Shown: positions 6,895 to 15,614, counted from the stretch's first letter. The stretch is DNA of 16,438 nucleotides from CAIUVD01 sp044338255 (GCA_044338255.1 JBIILZ010000218.1:1-16438), one strand, 5' to 3'. Notes: a model not told the origin generated them from the sequence alone. Translations and numbers: made by a program.

Positions 6895-8529
6895 CTAACG
6901 CCAACGGATGATCAGGATTTCGCCCGGCAGGTGGTCGATCTCCACACCATCGCCCTCGCGCGTGAGGTTGACTTTGGCCAAGCCGTGACCGGCGGCATCG
7001 ACGCGCCAGGCCTCCTGGGGTTTTTCCTGCGGGAACAGCCATGCCCGGCCACGCGATTGGCGCTGTTCGCTGAAGCACACCTCGCCCGCCCACTCCGCCG
7101 GGCGGCGGGCCCACAAGGGCACCAGGCCGCCGAGCTCGGCGAGATGGAAGGGCGCCGGCATGGGCGCTTCGAGGGCCGTGGCCCGGCCCGGCGTGGCCAG
7201 GGCCAGGGCCAGCTGTCCGAGATTGGCGCCGGCATGATGGGCCGCGTACAGCGCATAGGCGGTGGGTGCGCCGTGGACTTTCAGCACTCCGCCGAGGGCC
7301 GAGATGACCACCGCGCGGCCGGCGACGATTGCCAGGCCGCGCCCGGCGGCATCGCCGAGCGTCGCCCAGCGCACGCCACCGTGCGGGGCCATCGCCGGTT
7401 CGGTCAGTGAGTAGGCCTGCGGCAGGGTGCTGCGGCAGAGTTCACCGGCGATATGCACGTGGTAGCCACGATGGGCGGTAGGGTGATCGAATTCGAGCTC
7501 GGCGTCGGCGTGGTCGGGGTTGGGGCTCCAGGCCACCGCCACGCGCAGGCCGTCATCATGCGCATGCAGGGTATAGGTGATGCGCAGCACCCCGGCGACG
7601 GCGCTGCGCACCACGCACAGGCGGGCCCGCACCGGGCCGGCTTCGAGCACGCTGATGGTCGCGCTGCCGCCGAGGTTTTCGCCATTGAGACGCGGCGCCA
7701 CCGCCGGGCCGACGAGCTCGGCGAAGAGGCCCCGCCAACACAGTCGCGTCACCTGTCCGAGGCTATCGAACTCGGCGCGCACCAAGCCATTGTCGAGCAC
7801 CTGCTCCTCGACTTCCCAGAGCCCATCGGCAACCGGCTCATCGACCGCACGCAGGGTCACGGCTTCGAGCGCGCCGAGCTCCAAGCAGGTCAGCAGTTCC
7901 GGCCCTTCGAGTCCCTCGACGATCTGCACCGGCGACTGACGGCCATGACTGTCGACCAGCGCCCACGGCTTGCTGGTACTGGGCAGCGAGACCACTAGCC
8001 AGCGCGCGAAAGGCAGCGGATTCCACGCCCCCAGGGCACCGTCTTCGATGGTCCGCGCGACAAGCATCGGCATGCGTGGCGCCCGCGTGCGATCAAGGGT
8101 GGTGAGCACGCGATGCCAGGCAGCCCCGGTGCCGATGCCCAGGCAGGCGCTGGCGTCTTCGAGGCGGGCCACGTCGACCAGCGACAAGAGCCCGTGATCA
8201 TCGGCGAAGCGCGCCGGCCCAGCCGGCAGATCACCGCGATGCAGGGCCTCGATGAGCATCTCGGGTTCTGGCGGAAGCTCCGCGACCGTCAGGCGATTGC
8301 CGCCGAAGCCTTCCCAGCGGAAATTCGCTGCCGGTTGGCCGGTGGTGAGCAAGGTGGTGATCCCGCCTAGGCGCAGCACATCCGGCAGCGAGCCGTTCAA
8401 CGGCGGCAGGATCTCGGCGACGATAGTGTCGACTTGATCCAGGCGCAGATCTTCCAGCCAACGCAGGAGCACGGCGAGTGGGGGCAGGGTGCCGCTGGGC
8501 AGGAGCGGCAAAAGCGGAGCGCTGGGCAT
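6895..8529 (-). CDS. GH38 alpha-mannosidase-like protein lacking a recognisable catalytic site
   Basis: This is a 544-residue protein. The segment GAWNPLPFARWLVVSLP (167-183) and the later EQVLDNGLVRAEFDSLGQVT (242-261) resemble the beta domains that follow the catalytic barrel in GH38 alpha-mannosidases. The N-terminal part keeps a faint trace of the catalytic region: SLPDVLRLGGITTLLTT and NFRWEGFGGNRLTVAELPPE (47-63 and 69-88) look like the 'LPQILKKAGI...FRW.G.DGS.V....P' region of the family. The metal-binding H-x-D motif and the nucleophile motif (W-x-P-D-x-F-G) are absent, and the protein is shorter than usual GH38 enzymes (about 800-1000 residues). It is therefore probably non-catalytic or a remote relative. 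It starts 8 nt after the radical SAM gene and has no signal peptide. The relationship is my reading of motifs, not a database result. Confidence 0.65.
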   Translation of the reverse strand: MPSAPLLPLLPSGTLPPLAVLLRWLEDLRLDQVDTIVAEILPPLNGSLPDVLRLGGITTLLTTGQPAANFRWEGFGGNRLTVAELPPEPEMLIEALHRGDLPAGPARFADDHGLLSLVDVARLEDASACLGIGTGAAWHRVLTTLDRTRAPRMPMLVARTIEDGALGAWNPLPFARWLVVSLPSTSKPWALVDSHGRQSPVQIVEGLEGPELLTCLELGALEAVTLRAVDEPVADGLWEVEEQVLDNGLVRAEFDSLGQVTRLCWRGLFAELVGPAVAPRLNGENLGGSATISVLEAGPVRARLCVVRSAVAGVLRITYTLHAHDDGLRVAVAWSPNPDHADAELEFDHPTAHRGYHVHIAGELCRSTLPQAYSLTEPAMAPHGGVRWATLGDAAGRGLAIVAGRAVVISALGGVLKVHGAPTAYALYAAHHAGANLGQLALALATPGRATALEAPMPAPFHLAELGGLVPLWARRPAEWAGEVCFSEQRQSRGRAWLFPQEKPQEAWRVDAAGHGLAKVNLTREGDGVEIDHLPGEILIIRWR

Positions 8530-8537
8530 ACCCCAGT

Positions 8538-10037
8538 TTACCTTATGCCGGGCGCGATCGCCAGTCGCCGGGCGCGTTCAGCGGCGGCATGGAGACGGCT
8601 GGGGATGCTGGTGCAGCCGGTGGTCACAGCATCGGTGGCGAGGGCCGTATCGATTACCTCGGAGGGGGCTCCGAGGTGATCGAGGTAGTCAGCCAATAGT
8701 TGGTACTGGCGGGCGCGGGCGATGCCGTGCTCGGCGCCAGTGGTCGCCCACAGCCAATCGCTGAAGGCCAGGAAACCATCAAACGGCGAATCGCTGGGCG
8801 CGTGCATCAGGGCCAGCTCGAGCCCGCGCACGAAGCCGCCGTCGTTGACGTAGATCTCGAAGTAGCGCGCGAAACGCTTGAAGCGCTGCATCTGCACGAA
8901 GGGGAAATCACGCGAGGCGAGCAGGTCGTAGGGCGTTTCGCGATTGAACTGCATCGCGAAGGGGACCACGTGGCGGATCAGCGGCGTGCCTGGGAGGAGC
9001 TTGAGGATGCCGATCTGGATTTCGCCCGGCTGCATCCGCCACAAGGCGTCGAACGAGGTCCGGAAGCTCGCCGGGGTTTCGCCGGGTAGGCCGACGATCA
9101 GATCGGCATGGACATGGATGCCGGTGTGTTCGCGCAACCATCTGAGATTGGTCTCGGTCTTGGCCGTATCCATGCGCCGGCTGATCAACTCGCCGACCAC
9201 CGGCGTGAAGCTCTGGATGCCGATTTCCAACTGCACGGAATCCTTGGGGAACCACGCGAGCAGGGCCTGCACCGATTCCGGCAGACGGTCCGGCACCATC
9301 TCGAAGTGCAGGAACAGGTCATCGCGCCAGCGCGCTTGGAAAAAAGTGAGGATGGCGGTGGCGGTGCTCGGCTTGAGGTTAAAGGTCCGATCGACGAACT
9401 TGAAGGTCCGGCAACCGCGTTCGAGCAGCCGCTCCATCGCCGCCAGGAATGGTTCGAGGGGCACGGTGCGTACGCCATCCTCGATCGAAGAGAGGCAGAA
9501 CTCGCAGGTGAAAGGACAGCCGCGGCTGGCCTCGACGTAGATTAGACGGTGCTTGAGATCGTCGTCGGTGTAGAGGTCGTAGGGCAGTACCAGCGTCGCC
9601 GGATCGGGCTTGGGCGTGGCGATGATCTTTGCCGTCGACATGCCTGTCAGCAGGCTGCTGCAGACCTCGCGGAAGGCCGTATCGGCCTCGCCGCGGATGG
9701 TCACGTCGGCGAGCTGCAGCAGGGCATCGTCGTCAGCGGCATGGGTCGGCTCGGGGCCGCCGATGACCACCCGGATGTGCGGCGCGACCTGCTTCATGAT
9801 CTGGATCACCTGCGTGGTCTCGCGGCGGTTCCAGATGTAGATACCGAAGCCGACGATCGCCGGCGACTCCGCGAGCAGGCGCTCGACGACGCGCGCCGGC
9901 GGATCGCTGATGGTGAATTCACGGATCACCGTCTGCGCCTGCAGGGGGCCCATGTTGGCCAGCAGATAACGCAGACCGAACGCGCAATGGCTCCAGCGGG
10001 CGTTGAGCGTCGCCAGGACAATGCGCGGCGCGGTCAT
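8538..10037 (-). CDS. B12-binding-domain radical SAM protein (DUF4080-type)
   Basis: This is a 499-residue enzyme. Residues 1-130 form a Rossmann-type cobalamin-binding-like domain beginning RIVLATLNARWSHCAFGLRY. VVIGGPEPTH lies at 90-99 and IRGEADTAF at 114-122. The family variant lacks the D-x-H-x-x-G motif that supplies the usual lower ligand. The radical SAM core begins near residue 163 (RLIYVEASRGCPFTCEFCLSS). Its 4Fe-4S cysteines are C174, C178 and C181, in the C-x3-C-x2-C spacing. VDRTFN, LEIGIQSF and DLIVGLPGET follow later, with the conserved order of barrel strands. The family's C-terminal DUF4080-like helical domain probably occupies residues 360-499. The substrate is unknown. The ATGA overlap at 10034-10037 couples it to ileS. 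Confidence 0.88.
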   Translation of the reverse strand: MTAPRIVLATLNARWSHCAFGLRYLLANMGPLQAQTVIREFTISDPPARVVERLLAESPAIVGFGIYIWNRRETTQVIQIMKQVAPHIRVVIGGPEPTHAADDDALLQLADVTIRGEADTAFREVCSSLLTGMSTAKIIATPKPDPATLVLPYDLYTDDDLKHRLIYVEASRGCPFTCEFCLSSIEDGVRTVPLEPFLAAMERLLERGCRTFKFVDRTFNLKPSTATAILTFFQARWRDDLFLHFEMVPDRLPESVQALLAWFPKDSVQLEIGIQSFTPVVGELISRRMDTAKTETNLRWLREHTGIHVHADLIVGLPGETPASFRTSFDALWRMQPGEIQIGILKLLPGTPLIRHVVPFAMQFNRETPYDLLASRDFPFVQMQRFKRFARYFEIYVNDGGFVRGLELALMHAPSDSPFDGFLAFSDWLWATTGAEHGIARARQYQLLADYLDHLGAPSEVIDTALATDAVTTGCTSIPSRLHAAAERARRLAIAPGIR

Positions 10038-13000
10038 GGGACTTTGCTGACGGTGTAGCTCACGGGCTTGCCGTTGATCTGCGCTTCGTTGGCAGCCTGG
10101 CCGCGCACGAAGCTCGTGGCCAGGACCTCGCCGGCGATGGTCGTGGCATGCTGCGCGAGCGCCGCCGCCACTTCCTCGTCGCTGCTGTCCCAGGTCACGG
10201 CAATGCGATCGGCGATATCGAAGCCGGCATCCTTGCGCGCCTGCTGCAGCAGGCTGGTGAACTCGCGGGCGTGGCCTTCGGCGACCAGCGCCGAAGTCAG
10301 CGCCGTATCCAGGGCGGCGGTGACCGCGCCCTGGCTGGCGGTCACCTCTTTGCCGGAAGAGCCACCGACGGGTTTGCGTTCGAGGATGACATCGGCGAGG
10401 CGGATGGCCTCGCCGACGACGGCCAGCTCGGCGCCGCCTTCGAGCTGCGCGACTTCCGCATGGCCCCAGGTCGCGAGCACCGCGCCGATGTCCTTGAGCT
10501 TGGCCCCGCAGCGCTTGCGCAGCTCGGCAAAATTCGGCTTGCAGCTGACGGCGACGAAGGCCGCCTCGTCGGCGCTGACCGCTACGGTCTTCACATTCAG
10601 TTCGTCGCGCAGGGTGCGCGCGTGGCGCTCGGCGGCGCCGCGCACCGCGGTCTCGCGCGAGACCACGGTCAGCGTCGCCAGGGGTTGGCGTACTTTCAGC
10701 TTGTGGTCCTCGCGCAGCTTGCGCCCCAGGCCGACGATGCGGCGGACGATGGCGATGTCGTCTTCGAGCTGGGCGTCAATGGCGGCGGCGTCGACCTGCG
10801 GATAGTCGCACCAATGCACGCTCGCCGGGGCGGCGGCATCGACCGGCCGCACCAGGCGTTGATAGACTTCTTCGGTGAGGAAGGGCATGAACGGCGCCAA
10901 GACCTTGGCGAAGGTCACCAGCACGTCGTACAAGGTGGTGAAGGCGTCGCTCTGATCCTGGACCTCGCTGCTCTTCCAGAAGCGCGCCCGCGACGAGCGG
11001 ATGTACCAGTTGGTGAGGTCATCGATGAAGTGCACCAGGCGCGGTACGACGTTGTAGAGGCGATAGCCTTCCATCTCGGCGTTGACGTCGCGGATCAGGC
11101 TCTGCATCACCGAGATGATCCAGCGATCGAGTTCGGCGCGTTCGGCCAGCGGCCGGGCCTTGACCGTGCGCGGATCGAAGCCATCGATGCTGGCGTAGGT
11201 GGTGAAGAAGCTCAGTGCGTTCCAGTAGGGCAGGACCACCGTGCGCACGATCTCCTTGAGCCCGGCTTCGCTGAACTTCAGCGGCTCGGCGCGAACCACG
11301 GGGGAGTCGATGAGGTAGGCGCGCAAAGCGTCGGCGCCGATCTCGTGCAGGACCTTGTTGGGGTCGGGATAATTCTTCTTCGACTTCGACATCTTCTGGC
11401 CGTCTTCGGCGAGGACCAGGCCGTTGACCACGACATTGCGGAAGGCCGGTTTGTCGAACAGTGCCGTCGACAGCACCAGCAGGGTGTAGAACCAACCGCG
11501 TGTCTGATCGAGGCCTTCAGCGATGAACTGGGCCGGGAAATTGGCCTCGAAGTGTTCTTTGTTCTCGAACGGGTAGTGCTGCTGGCCATAGGGCATGGCC
11601 CCCGACTCGAACCAGCAATCGAGGACCTCCGGCGTGCGCCGGTAGGTCTGGCCGTTCTTGACGAAGGTCACCTGGTCGAGGTGGTGCTTGTGCAGATCGG
11701 TGACGCGTACGCCCGAGAGCTGTTCCAGCTCGGCGATCGAACCGACGCAGATCATGTCGCTCTTGTCCTCGCTGACCCACACCGGCAGGCACGAGCCCCA
11801 GAAGCGGTTGCGCGAGATGTTCCAATCTTTGGCTTCTTTGAGCCAGTTGCCGAAGCGGTTGGCGCCGATCTGTTCGGGCACCCAGCGGATCTGCTGATTG
11901 TTGGCGGCGAGACGCTCGCGGAGGTCCTCGACGCGCACGTACCAGGCTTCGATGGCTCGGTAGATCAGCGGCGTGTCGGTGCGTTCGCAGAACGGATAGC
12001 TGTGCACGATGGTCGACTGGTGGACGAGTTTGCCCTCGGCCTTGAGGCGGGCGATGATCGCCTTGTCGGCGTCCTTGCAGAACTGCCCGGCGTATTCGGG
12101 GACGGCGGCGGTGAACTTGGCTTCTTCATCGAGCGGATCGACGAGTTCGATACCGGCGGCGCGGCACACGCGGTAGTCGTCCTCACCATAGGCGGGAGCG
12201 AGATGGACGATGCCGGTGCCGTCGCCGGTGGTGACGAATTCATCGCTCAGCAGGCGGAAGGAATTCGCCTGCTCGGCGAAGTACGGGAACAGCGGCTCGT
12301 ACTCCAGGCCGGCGAGGACCTTGCCCGGCGGCTCGGCGAGGATGCGGTATTGTTCGGGCTTCTTGTAGATCGCCGCGAGGCGGTCCTTGGCCAGCAGGTA
12401 GACCTCGCCTTTTTCCAGATCCTCGATCCAGCAATAGGTGATCTCGGGCCCGGCGCACAGCGCAAGGTTTTCGGGCAGGGTCCACGGCGTCGTGGTCCAG
12501 GCGAGGATGAAGGCCTTGCCGGCGCTGATGGCAGCGAAGACCTCTGGCGATTTCTCCCGGCAACGGGCGAGCACCGCGATGTCGGTGTTGCGCACGCGGA
12601 AGCGCACGGTGATTGCCGGATCCTGGACGTCCTTGTAGTTGTTGCCGGCCTCGAAATTCGACAGCGGCGTGGTCAACTTCCACGAGTAGGGCATGATGCG
12701 GTGAGCTTTGTACACCCGGCGGTTGCCGTTGGCGTCGGTCTGCTCCCAGAGCTGCTTGAACACCCACCACACCGATTCCATGAACTGCGGATCCATGGTT
12801 TTGTAGTCATTGTCGAAGTCGACCCAGCGGCCCATGCGCCGCACCGTCTTGCGCCACTCGCCGACATAGGTCTGCACCAGCGAGCGGCAGGTCTCGTTGA
12901 AATGGCTGACGCCCTTCTCGCGGATCTCGGCGGCGCCCGACCAGCCGAGCTCTTTTTGCGCCAGGCTCTCGATCGGCAGACCGTGGCAGTCCCAGCCGAA

Positions 13001-13282
13001 ACGGCGCTCGACATGGTAGCCACGCATGTTCCAAAAGCGCGGCACGATGTCCTTGATCGTACCGGCCAGCAGATGGCCGTAGTGCGGCGTGCCGGTGGCG
13101 AATGGCGGGCCATCGTAGAACACGAATTCCTTGGCGCTTTTGCCTGCTGCCGCCCGGCGCTTGTTCGACTCGCGGAAGGCGTCGAGGCGATCCCAGAGGG
13201 CAAGGATGCCATCCTCGATCTGCGGGAAACTGACGTTGGCGGGAACCTTGTCGAAGACGGGCTTGGGCGCGGGCTGGCTCAT
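10034..13282 (-). CDS. ileS: Isoleucyl-tRNA synthetase, type 2 (eukaryote-like)
   Basis: This 1082-residue class I synthetase charges tRNA-Ile with isoleucine. DGPPFATGTPHYGHLL (57-72) holds the ATP-binding HIGH-type motif as HYGH (67-70), and GWDCHGLPIE follows. A CP1 editing domain with a TTPWTLPENLAL threonine-rich motif is present. SRNRFWGSCLPVW precedes the KMSKS loop at residues 630-634 (about 11381-11395). The anticodon-binding domain and a longer C-terminal extension follow. The HYGH variant with IKDIVPRFWNMRGYHV is characteristic of the type 2 group also found in eukaryotes, whose members tolerate mupirocin. That tolerance is a group property, not shown here. The gene overlaps the radical SAM gene by four bases and lies 75 nt from the ribD stop. 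No Shine-Dalgarno site is visible. Confidence 0.96.
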   Translation of the reverse strand: MSQPAPKPVFDKVPANVSFPQIEDGILALWDRLDAFRESNKRRAAAGKSAKEFVFYDGPPFATGTPHYGHLLAGTIKDIVPRFWNMRGYHVERRFGWDCHGLPIESLAQKELGWSGAAEIREKGVSHFNETCRSLVQTYVGEWRKTVRRMGRWVDFDNDYKTMDPQFMESVWWVFKQLWEQTDANGNRRVYKAHRIMPYSWKLTTPLSNFEAGNNYKDVQDPAITVRFRVRNTDIAVLARCREKSPEVFAAISAGKAFILAWTTTPWTLPENLALCAGPEITYCWIEDLEKGEVYLLAKDRLAAIYKKPEQYRILAEPPGKVLAGLEYEPLFPYFAEQANSFRLLSDEFVTTGDGTGIVHLAPAYGEDDYRVCRAAGIELVDPLDEEAKFTAAVPEYAGQFCKDADKAIIARLKAEGKLVHQSTIVHSYPFCERTDTPLIYRAIEAWYVRVEDLRERLAANNQQIRWVPEQIGANRFGNWLKEAKDWNISRNRFWGSCLPVWVSEDKSDMICVGSIAELEQLSGVRVTDLHKHHLDQVTFVKNGQTYRRTPEVLDCWFESGAMPYGQQHYPFENKEHFEANFPAQFIAEGLDQTRGWFYTLLVLSTALFDKPAFRNVVVNGLVLAEDGQKMSKSKKNYPDPNKVLHEIGADALRAYLIDSPVVRAEPLKFSEAGLKEIVRTVVLPYWNALSFFTTYASIDGFDPRTVKARPLAERAELDRWIISVMQSLIRDVNAEMEGYRLYNVVPRLVHFIDDLTNWYIRSSRARFWKSSEVQDQSDAFTTLYDVLVTFAKVLAPFMPFLTEEVYQRLVRPVDAAAPASVHWCDYPQVDAAAIDAQLEDDIAIVRRIVGLGRKLREDHKLKVRQPLATLTVVSRETAVRGAAERHARTLRDELNVKTVAVSADEAAFVAVSCKPNFAELRKRCGAKLKDIGAVLATWGHAEVAQLEGGAELAVVGEAIRLADVILERKPVGGSSGKEVTASQGAVTAALDTALTSALVAEGHAREFTSLLQQARKDAGFDIADRIAVTWDSSDEEVAAALAQHATTIAGEVLATSFVRGQAANEAQINGKPVSYTVSKVP

Positions 13283-13357
13283 GGGGGCGAGAGCCTAGTC
13301 GCCCGAGCGGAATTGCGACCGTCGAGGGGCGATCTTACGCACATCGTCGGATGGGTC

Positions 13358-14449
13358 TCAGGCGGGCATGCACCAGCGCGTGAGGATCGTATTGCCGAGC
13401 ACCTGCGGCGGACATTCCGGCTGCCAGTGCTGGCCGTCGGGAATGGTCGGCACGCCACGTCCGCGGGCGATCGCTAGGCCGCCGCCGAGGGTCGTACCGC
13501 CCTGATACAGTTCGAGGCGATCGTACAGCCGGGCGGCGAGGAAGGCGCCATGGATGGCGGCCCCACCTTCGACGAGGATGTCGTTGAGGCCGAGGGCCGC
13601 CAAGGAGCGCGCCACTGCCGGCAAATCGTGCGGATCGGCCACCGCCAGCAGTTCGACGCCCCAGGCTTTCAGGCGCGTCGTATCAGCATCGGGATGATGT
13701 ACGACCAGCAATGGCGCACGATCGAGGGTGTGCAGCAGATGGGAGTCATCGTCGAGGTCGACGGCGGCATTGAGGACGATGCGCAGCAGCGGCTTGGCCC
13801 GCGGGTGGCTGGCGAGCAGCTGCGGATCATCGGCCTTTGCCGTGCCGCTGCCGATAAGGATGGCGTCGAAGGCGCGTCTCCGTCGCCGCGACAAGGCCAA
13901 CGCCAACGGCGAGGAGATCCACCCACTGCGCCCACTCTCGGTGGCCAGGAAGCCATCCAGGGTGGAGGCCCATTTGCCTGTGAAACGCGGGCGTTTGGTG
14001 CTGAGGCGGCGAAGGAAGCCGCCATGTAGGTGCTGCGCGCACGGATCATGGGCGCAGACCGCGGTCACGCCCGCCGTGGTCAGGTGGGCGCAAGAGGTGC
14101 CCTGGCTGGGATCATCGGCGCCGATTACTACACGGGTGATGCCGGCAGCGATCAACAGCTCGGCGCAGGCCGTGCCGCCCGCCGAACGCCGCGTGCAAGG
14201 GGCGAGCGTGACGTAGGCGGTGGCGCCCTGCGTCGGGTGGCCGCGACGCGCCGCCTCGGTGAGGGCCGCGGCTTCGGCATGGATCTGCGGGGTATCAGTC
14301 GCAGGGCTGGTGCGGCCTTCGCCAAGGACCACGCCCTCACGGACGAGGACGCAGCCGACGCCGGGATTGGGCGCGGTCGTGCCCAGGGCCATCGAGGCCA
14401 GCCGACATGCTCGTTGCAGCCAGCGCGAATCAGCGGTGGCTTCCGACAT
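13358..14449 (-). CDS. ribD: Bifunctional riboflavin biosynthesis protein RibD (deaminase/reductase), atypical deaminase motif
   Basis: This 363-residue protein has the two-domain RibD layout. Residues 9-150 are a cytidine-deaminase-like domain (TAPNPGVGCVLV, IHAEAAAL with H57 and E59, then GATAYVTLAPC). Residues 153-363 are a reductase domain (KWASTLDGFLAT, FDAILIGSGTAKADDPQLL, ILVEGGAAIHGAFL, VPTIPDGQHW). The enzyme converts diamino-hydroxy-ribosylaminopyrimidinone phosphate to the ribitylamino uracil precursor. The zinc cysteines appear as C85 and C95, ten residues apart, and the sequence between them (TRRSAGGTA) lacks the usual EPCSHHGRTPPC pattern, including its glutamate and histidines. 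The start follows the nusB stop after four bases (TAAGGCGATG), consistent with coupling. Deaminase activity is therefore less certain than the gene identity. Confidence 0.88.
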   Translation of the reverse strand: MSEATADSRWLQRACRLASMALGTTAPNPGVGCVLVREGVVLGEGRTSPATDTPQIHAEAAALTEAARRGHPTQGATAYVTLAPCTRRSAGGTACAELLIAAGITRVVIGADDPSQGTSCAHLTTAGVTAVCAHDPCAQHLHGGFLRRLSTKRPRFTGKWASTLDGFLATESGRSGWISSPLALALSRRRRRAFDAILIGSGTAKADDPQLLASHPRAKPLLRIVLNAAVDLDDDSHLLHTLDRAPLLVVHHPDADTTRLKAWGVELLAVADPHDLPAVARSLAALGLNDILVEGGAAIHGAFLAARLYDRLELYQGGTTLGGGLAIARGRGVPTIPDGQHWQPECPPQVLGNTILTRWCMPA

Positions 14450-14453
14450 CGCC

Positions 14454-15020
14454 TTAGGCTTTCTTCAGCTCGGGCTTGTGCTCTGGCAACTTGTGCTCGG
14501 GCGACTTGTGCTCGGGCGACTTGTGCTCGGGCGACTTGTGCTCGGGCGACTTGTGCTCGGGCCGCTTCAGGTCGTTCGGCCGATGATCGCGGGCCAGGCG
14601 GTCGAGGACGCCGTTGATGAGCTTGGTGGTCTTCTCTTCCGAGCCGTAGCGTTTGGCGAGCTCGATGGCTTCGTTGATGGCGACCTTCGGCGGCGTGTCA
14701 TCGCGATAAAGAATCTCGCAGGCTCCTAAGCGCATGATCGCACGATCGACCACCGCCAAGCGATGGATGGTCCAGTTTTCAAGACGCTTATCGATGGCGG
14801 CGTCGATCGGCACGCGATTTTCGGCGAAGGTCGTGAGCAGGCTCTTGGCGAAGAGCACGGCTTCGGGATCGGTGGCGCCGGTGTCCTCGGGCTCGAACGA
14901 GGGCAGGAGATGGCCATCGTCGACGAACTTGTTCTGTTCAAACGCGTACAGTAATTGCAGGGCGACAGCCCGACCGGCGGTACGTGAAGCGGGCGACAGG
15001 GAAAGAGCGGGGTCAGTCAC
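14454..15020 (-). CDS. nusB: Transcription antitermination factor NusB with PEHKS repeat tail
   Basis: I use the GTG at 15018-15020 as start, eight bases past the ribH stop, which gives 188 residues. An upstream start at 15206 would overlap ribH deeply. Residues 10-146 are a normal NusB all-helical domain (ASRTAGRAVALQLLYAFEQN, NWTIHRLAVVDRAIMRLGA, PPKVAINEAIELAKRYGSEE, LINGVLDRLAR). NusB binds boxA RNA with NusE (S10) and promotes rRNA antitermination. The last 42 residues are unusual: a run of PEHKS units (154-173, four copies), then PEHKL, PEHKP and ELKKA. The tail is encoded by a 15-nt tandem repeat, so it is charged and probably disordered. NusB proteins normally end soon after the last helix. 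It sits between ribH and ribD. Confidence 0.9.
   Translation of the reverse strand: MTDPALSLSPASRTAGRAVALQLLYAFEQNKFVDDGHLLPSFEPEDTGATDPEAVLFAKSLLTTFAENRVPIDAAIDKRLENWTIHRLAVVDRAIMRLGACEILYRDDTPPKVAINEAIELAKRYGSEEKTTKLINGVLDRLARDHRPNDLKRPEHKSPEHKSPEHKSPEHKSPEHKLPEHKPELKKA
14469..14562 (-). repeat. In-frame 15-bp tandem repeat encoding the NusB tail
   Basis: Four identical 15-bp copies (CTCGGGCGACTTGTG on the + strand, 14496-14555) are flanked by diverged copies (14481-14495 and 14469-14480, plus 14556 onwards). Each encodes one PEHKS-type pentapeptide in the minus-strand frame, and the array length would vary in whole-codon steps by slippage. Confidence 0.9.
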
Positions 15021-15028
15021 GAGATGGG

Positions 15029-15490
15029 TCAGATCTGGGCAAAGAGTGAAAGCATTTCCATGGCCACGGCGGCGGCTTCGGCGCCCTTGTTGCCGGCCTT
15101 GCCACCGGCGCGCGAAGCCGCCTGATCGGTGGTATCGGTGGTCAGCACGCCGAAGATCACCGGCTTGCCGCTGTCGAGTCCGACCTTCGCCAGGCCCTTG
15201 GCGCATTCGCCGGCGACGTAGTCGAAATGCGGGGTCTCGCCACGGATCACCGCCCCAAGGGCGATGACAGCGTCATGCTTGACCGCAAGTTTCTGCGCCG
15301 CCAGGGGCAATTCCCAGGCGCCTGGTACGCGCACGACGGTGATGTGATCATCGGCCACGCCATTGCGGCGCAGGGTGTCGACAGCACCCGCGACCAATTG
15401 CTCGACAATGGTCGCATTGAAGCGGCTTGCGACGACGGCATAGCGCATGCCGGTCAAGGACGTCAGATTGCCAGAGAGCTGGTTGGGCAT
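15029..15490 (-). CDS. ribH: 6,7-dimethyl-8-ribityllumazine synthase
   Basis: This 153-residue enzyme condenses 5-amino-6-ribitylaminouracil with 3,4-dihydroxy-2-butanone 4-phosphate, giving the lumazine that RibE converts to riboflavin. The signature blocks are complete: SRFNATIVEQLVAGA (22-36), VPGAWELPLAAQKLA (55-69), ALGAVIRGETPHFDYVAGEC (77-96) with the catalytic His at residue 88, and PVIFGVLTTDTTDQA (110-124). GNKGAEAAAVAMEM closes the protein. The length agrees with the usual 150-160. The start at 15490 is supported by a GAGG five bases upstream. Longer in-frame starts at 15514 and 15586 would add sequence without homology. It leads the block ribH-nusB-ribD, whose riboflavin role is clear. 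No FMN riboswitch-like element is recognisable upstream. Confidence 0.95.
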   Translation of the reverse strand: MPNQLSGNLTSLTGMRYAVVASRFNATIVEQLVAGAVDTLRRNGVADDHITVVRVPGAWELPLAAQKLAVKHDAVIALGAVIRGETPHFDYVAGECAKGLAKVGLDSGKPVIFGVLTTDTTDQAASRAGGKAGNKGAEAAAVAMEMLSLFAQI

Positions 15491-15495
15491 GAAAA

Positions 15496-15499
15496 CCTC
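15496..15499 (-). promoter_or_regulatory. Shine-Dalgarno site of ribH
   Basis: On the minus strand GAGG lies five bases before the ATG at 15490 (GAGGTTTTCATG). It supports this start against the upstream in-frame ATGs. Confidence 0.55.
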
Positions 15500-15614
15500 G
15501 AAATGGCCAAGCATGCTACGCCTCGGCCTAGCAGGGCAACGCCAACCAGCGGATGCCTGCGCTTCCACCTCCGAGGCCGCCGTCAATCGCTTGCTGCCGC
15601 AGGGGTCAAGCGTC

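Noticed and set aside
10148..13477. 1109-codon plus-strand ORF antisense to ileS
   Set aside because: It is the reverse of a strongly conserved synthetase. Long antisense ORFs are common in GC-rich genes, and its product has no recognisable domain.
15021..15206. N-terminal extension of NusB from the ATG at 15206
   Set aside because: It would overlap ribH over most of its length in another frame and contains no NusB homology. The GTG at 15020 fits the family.
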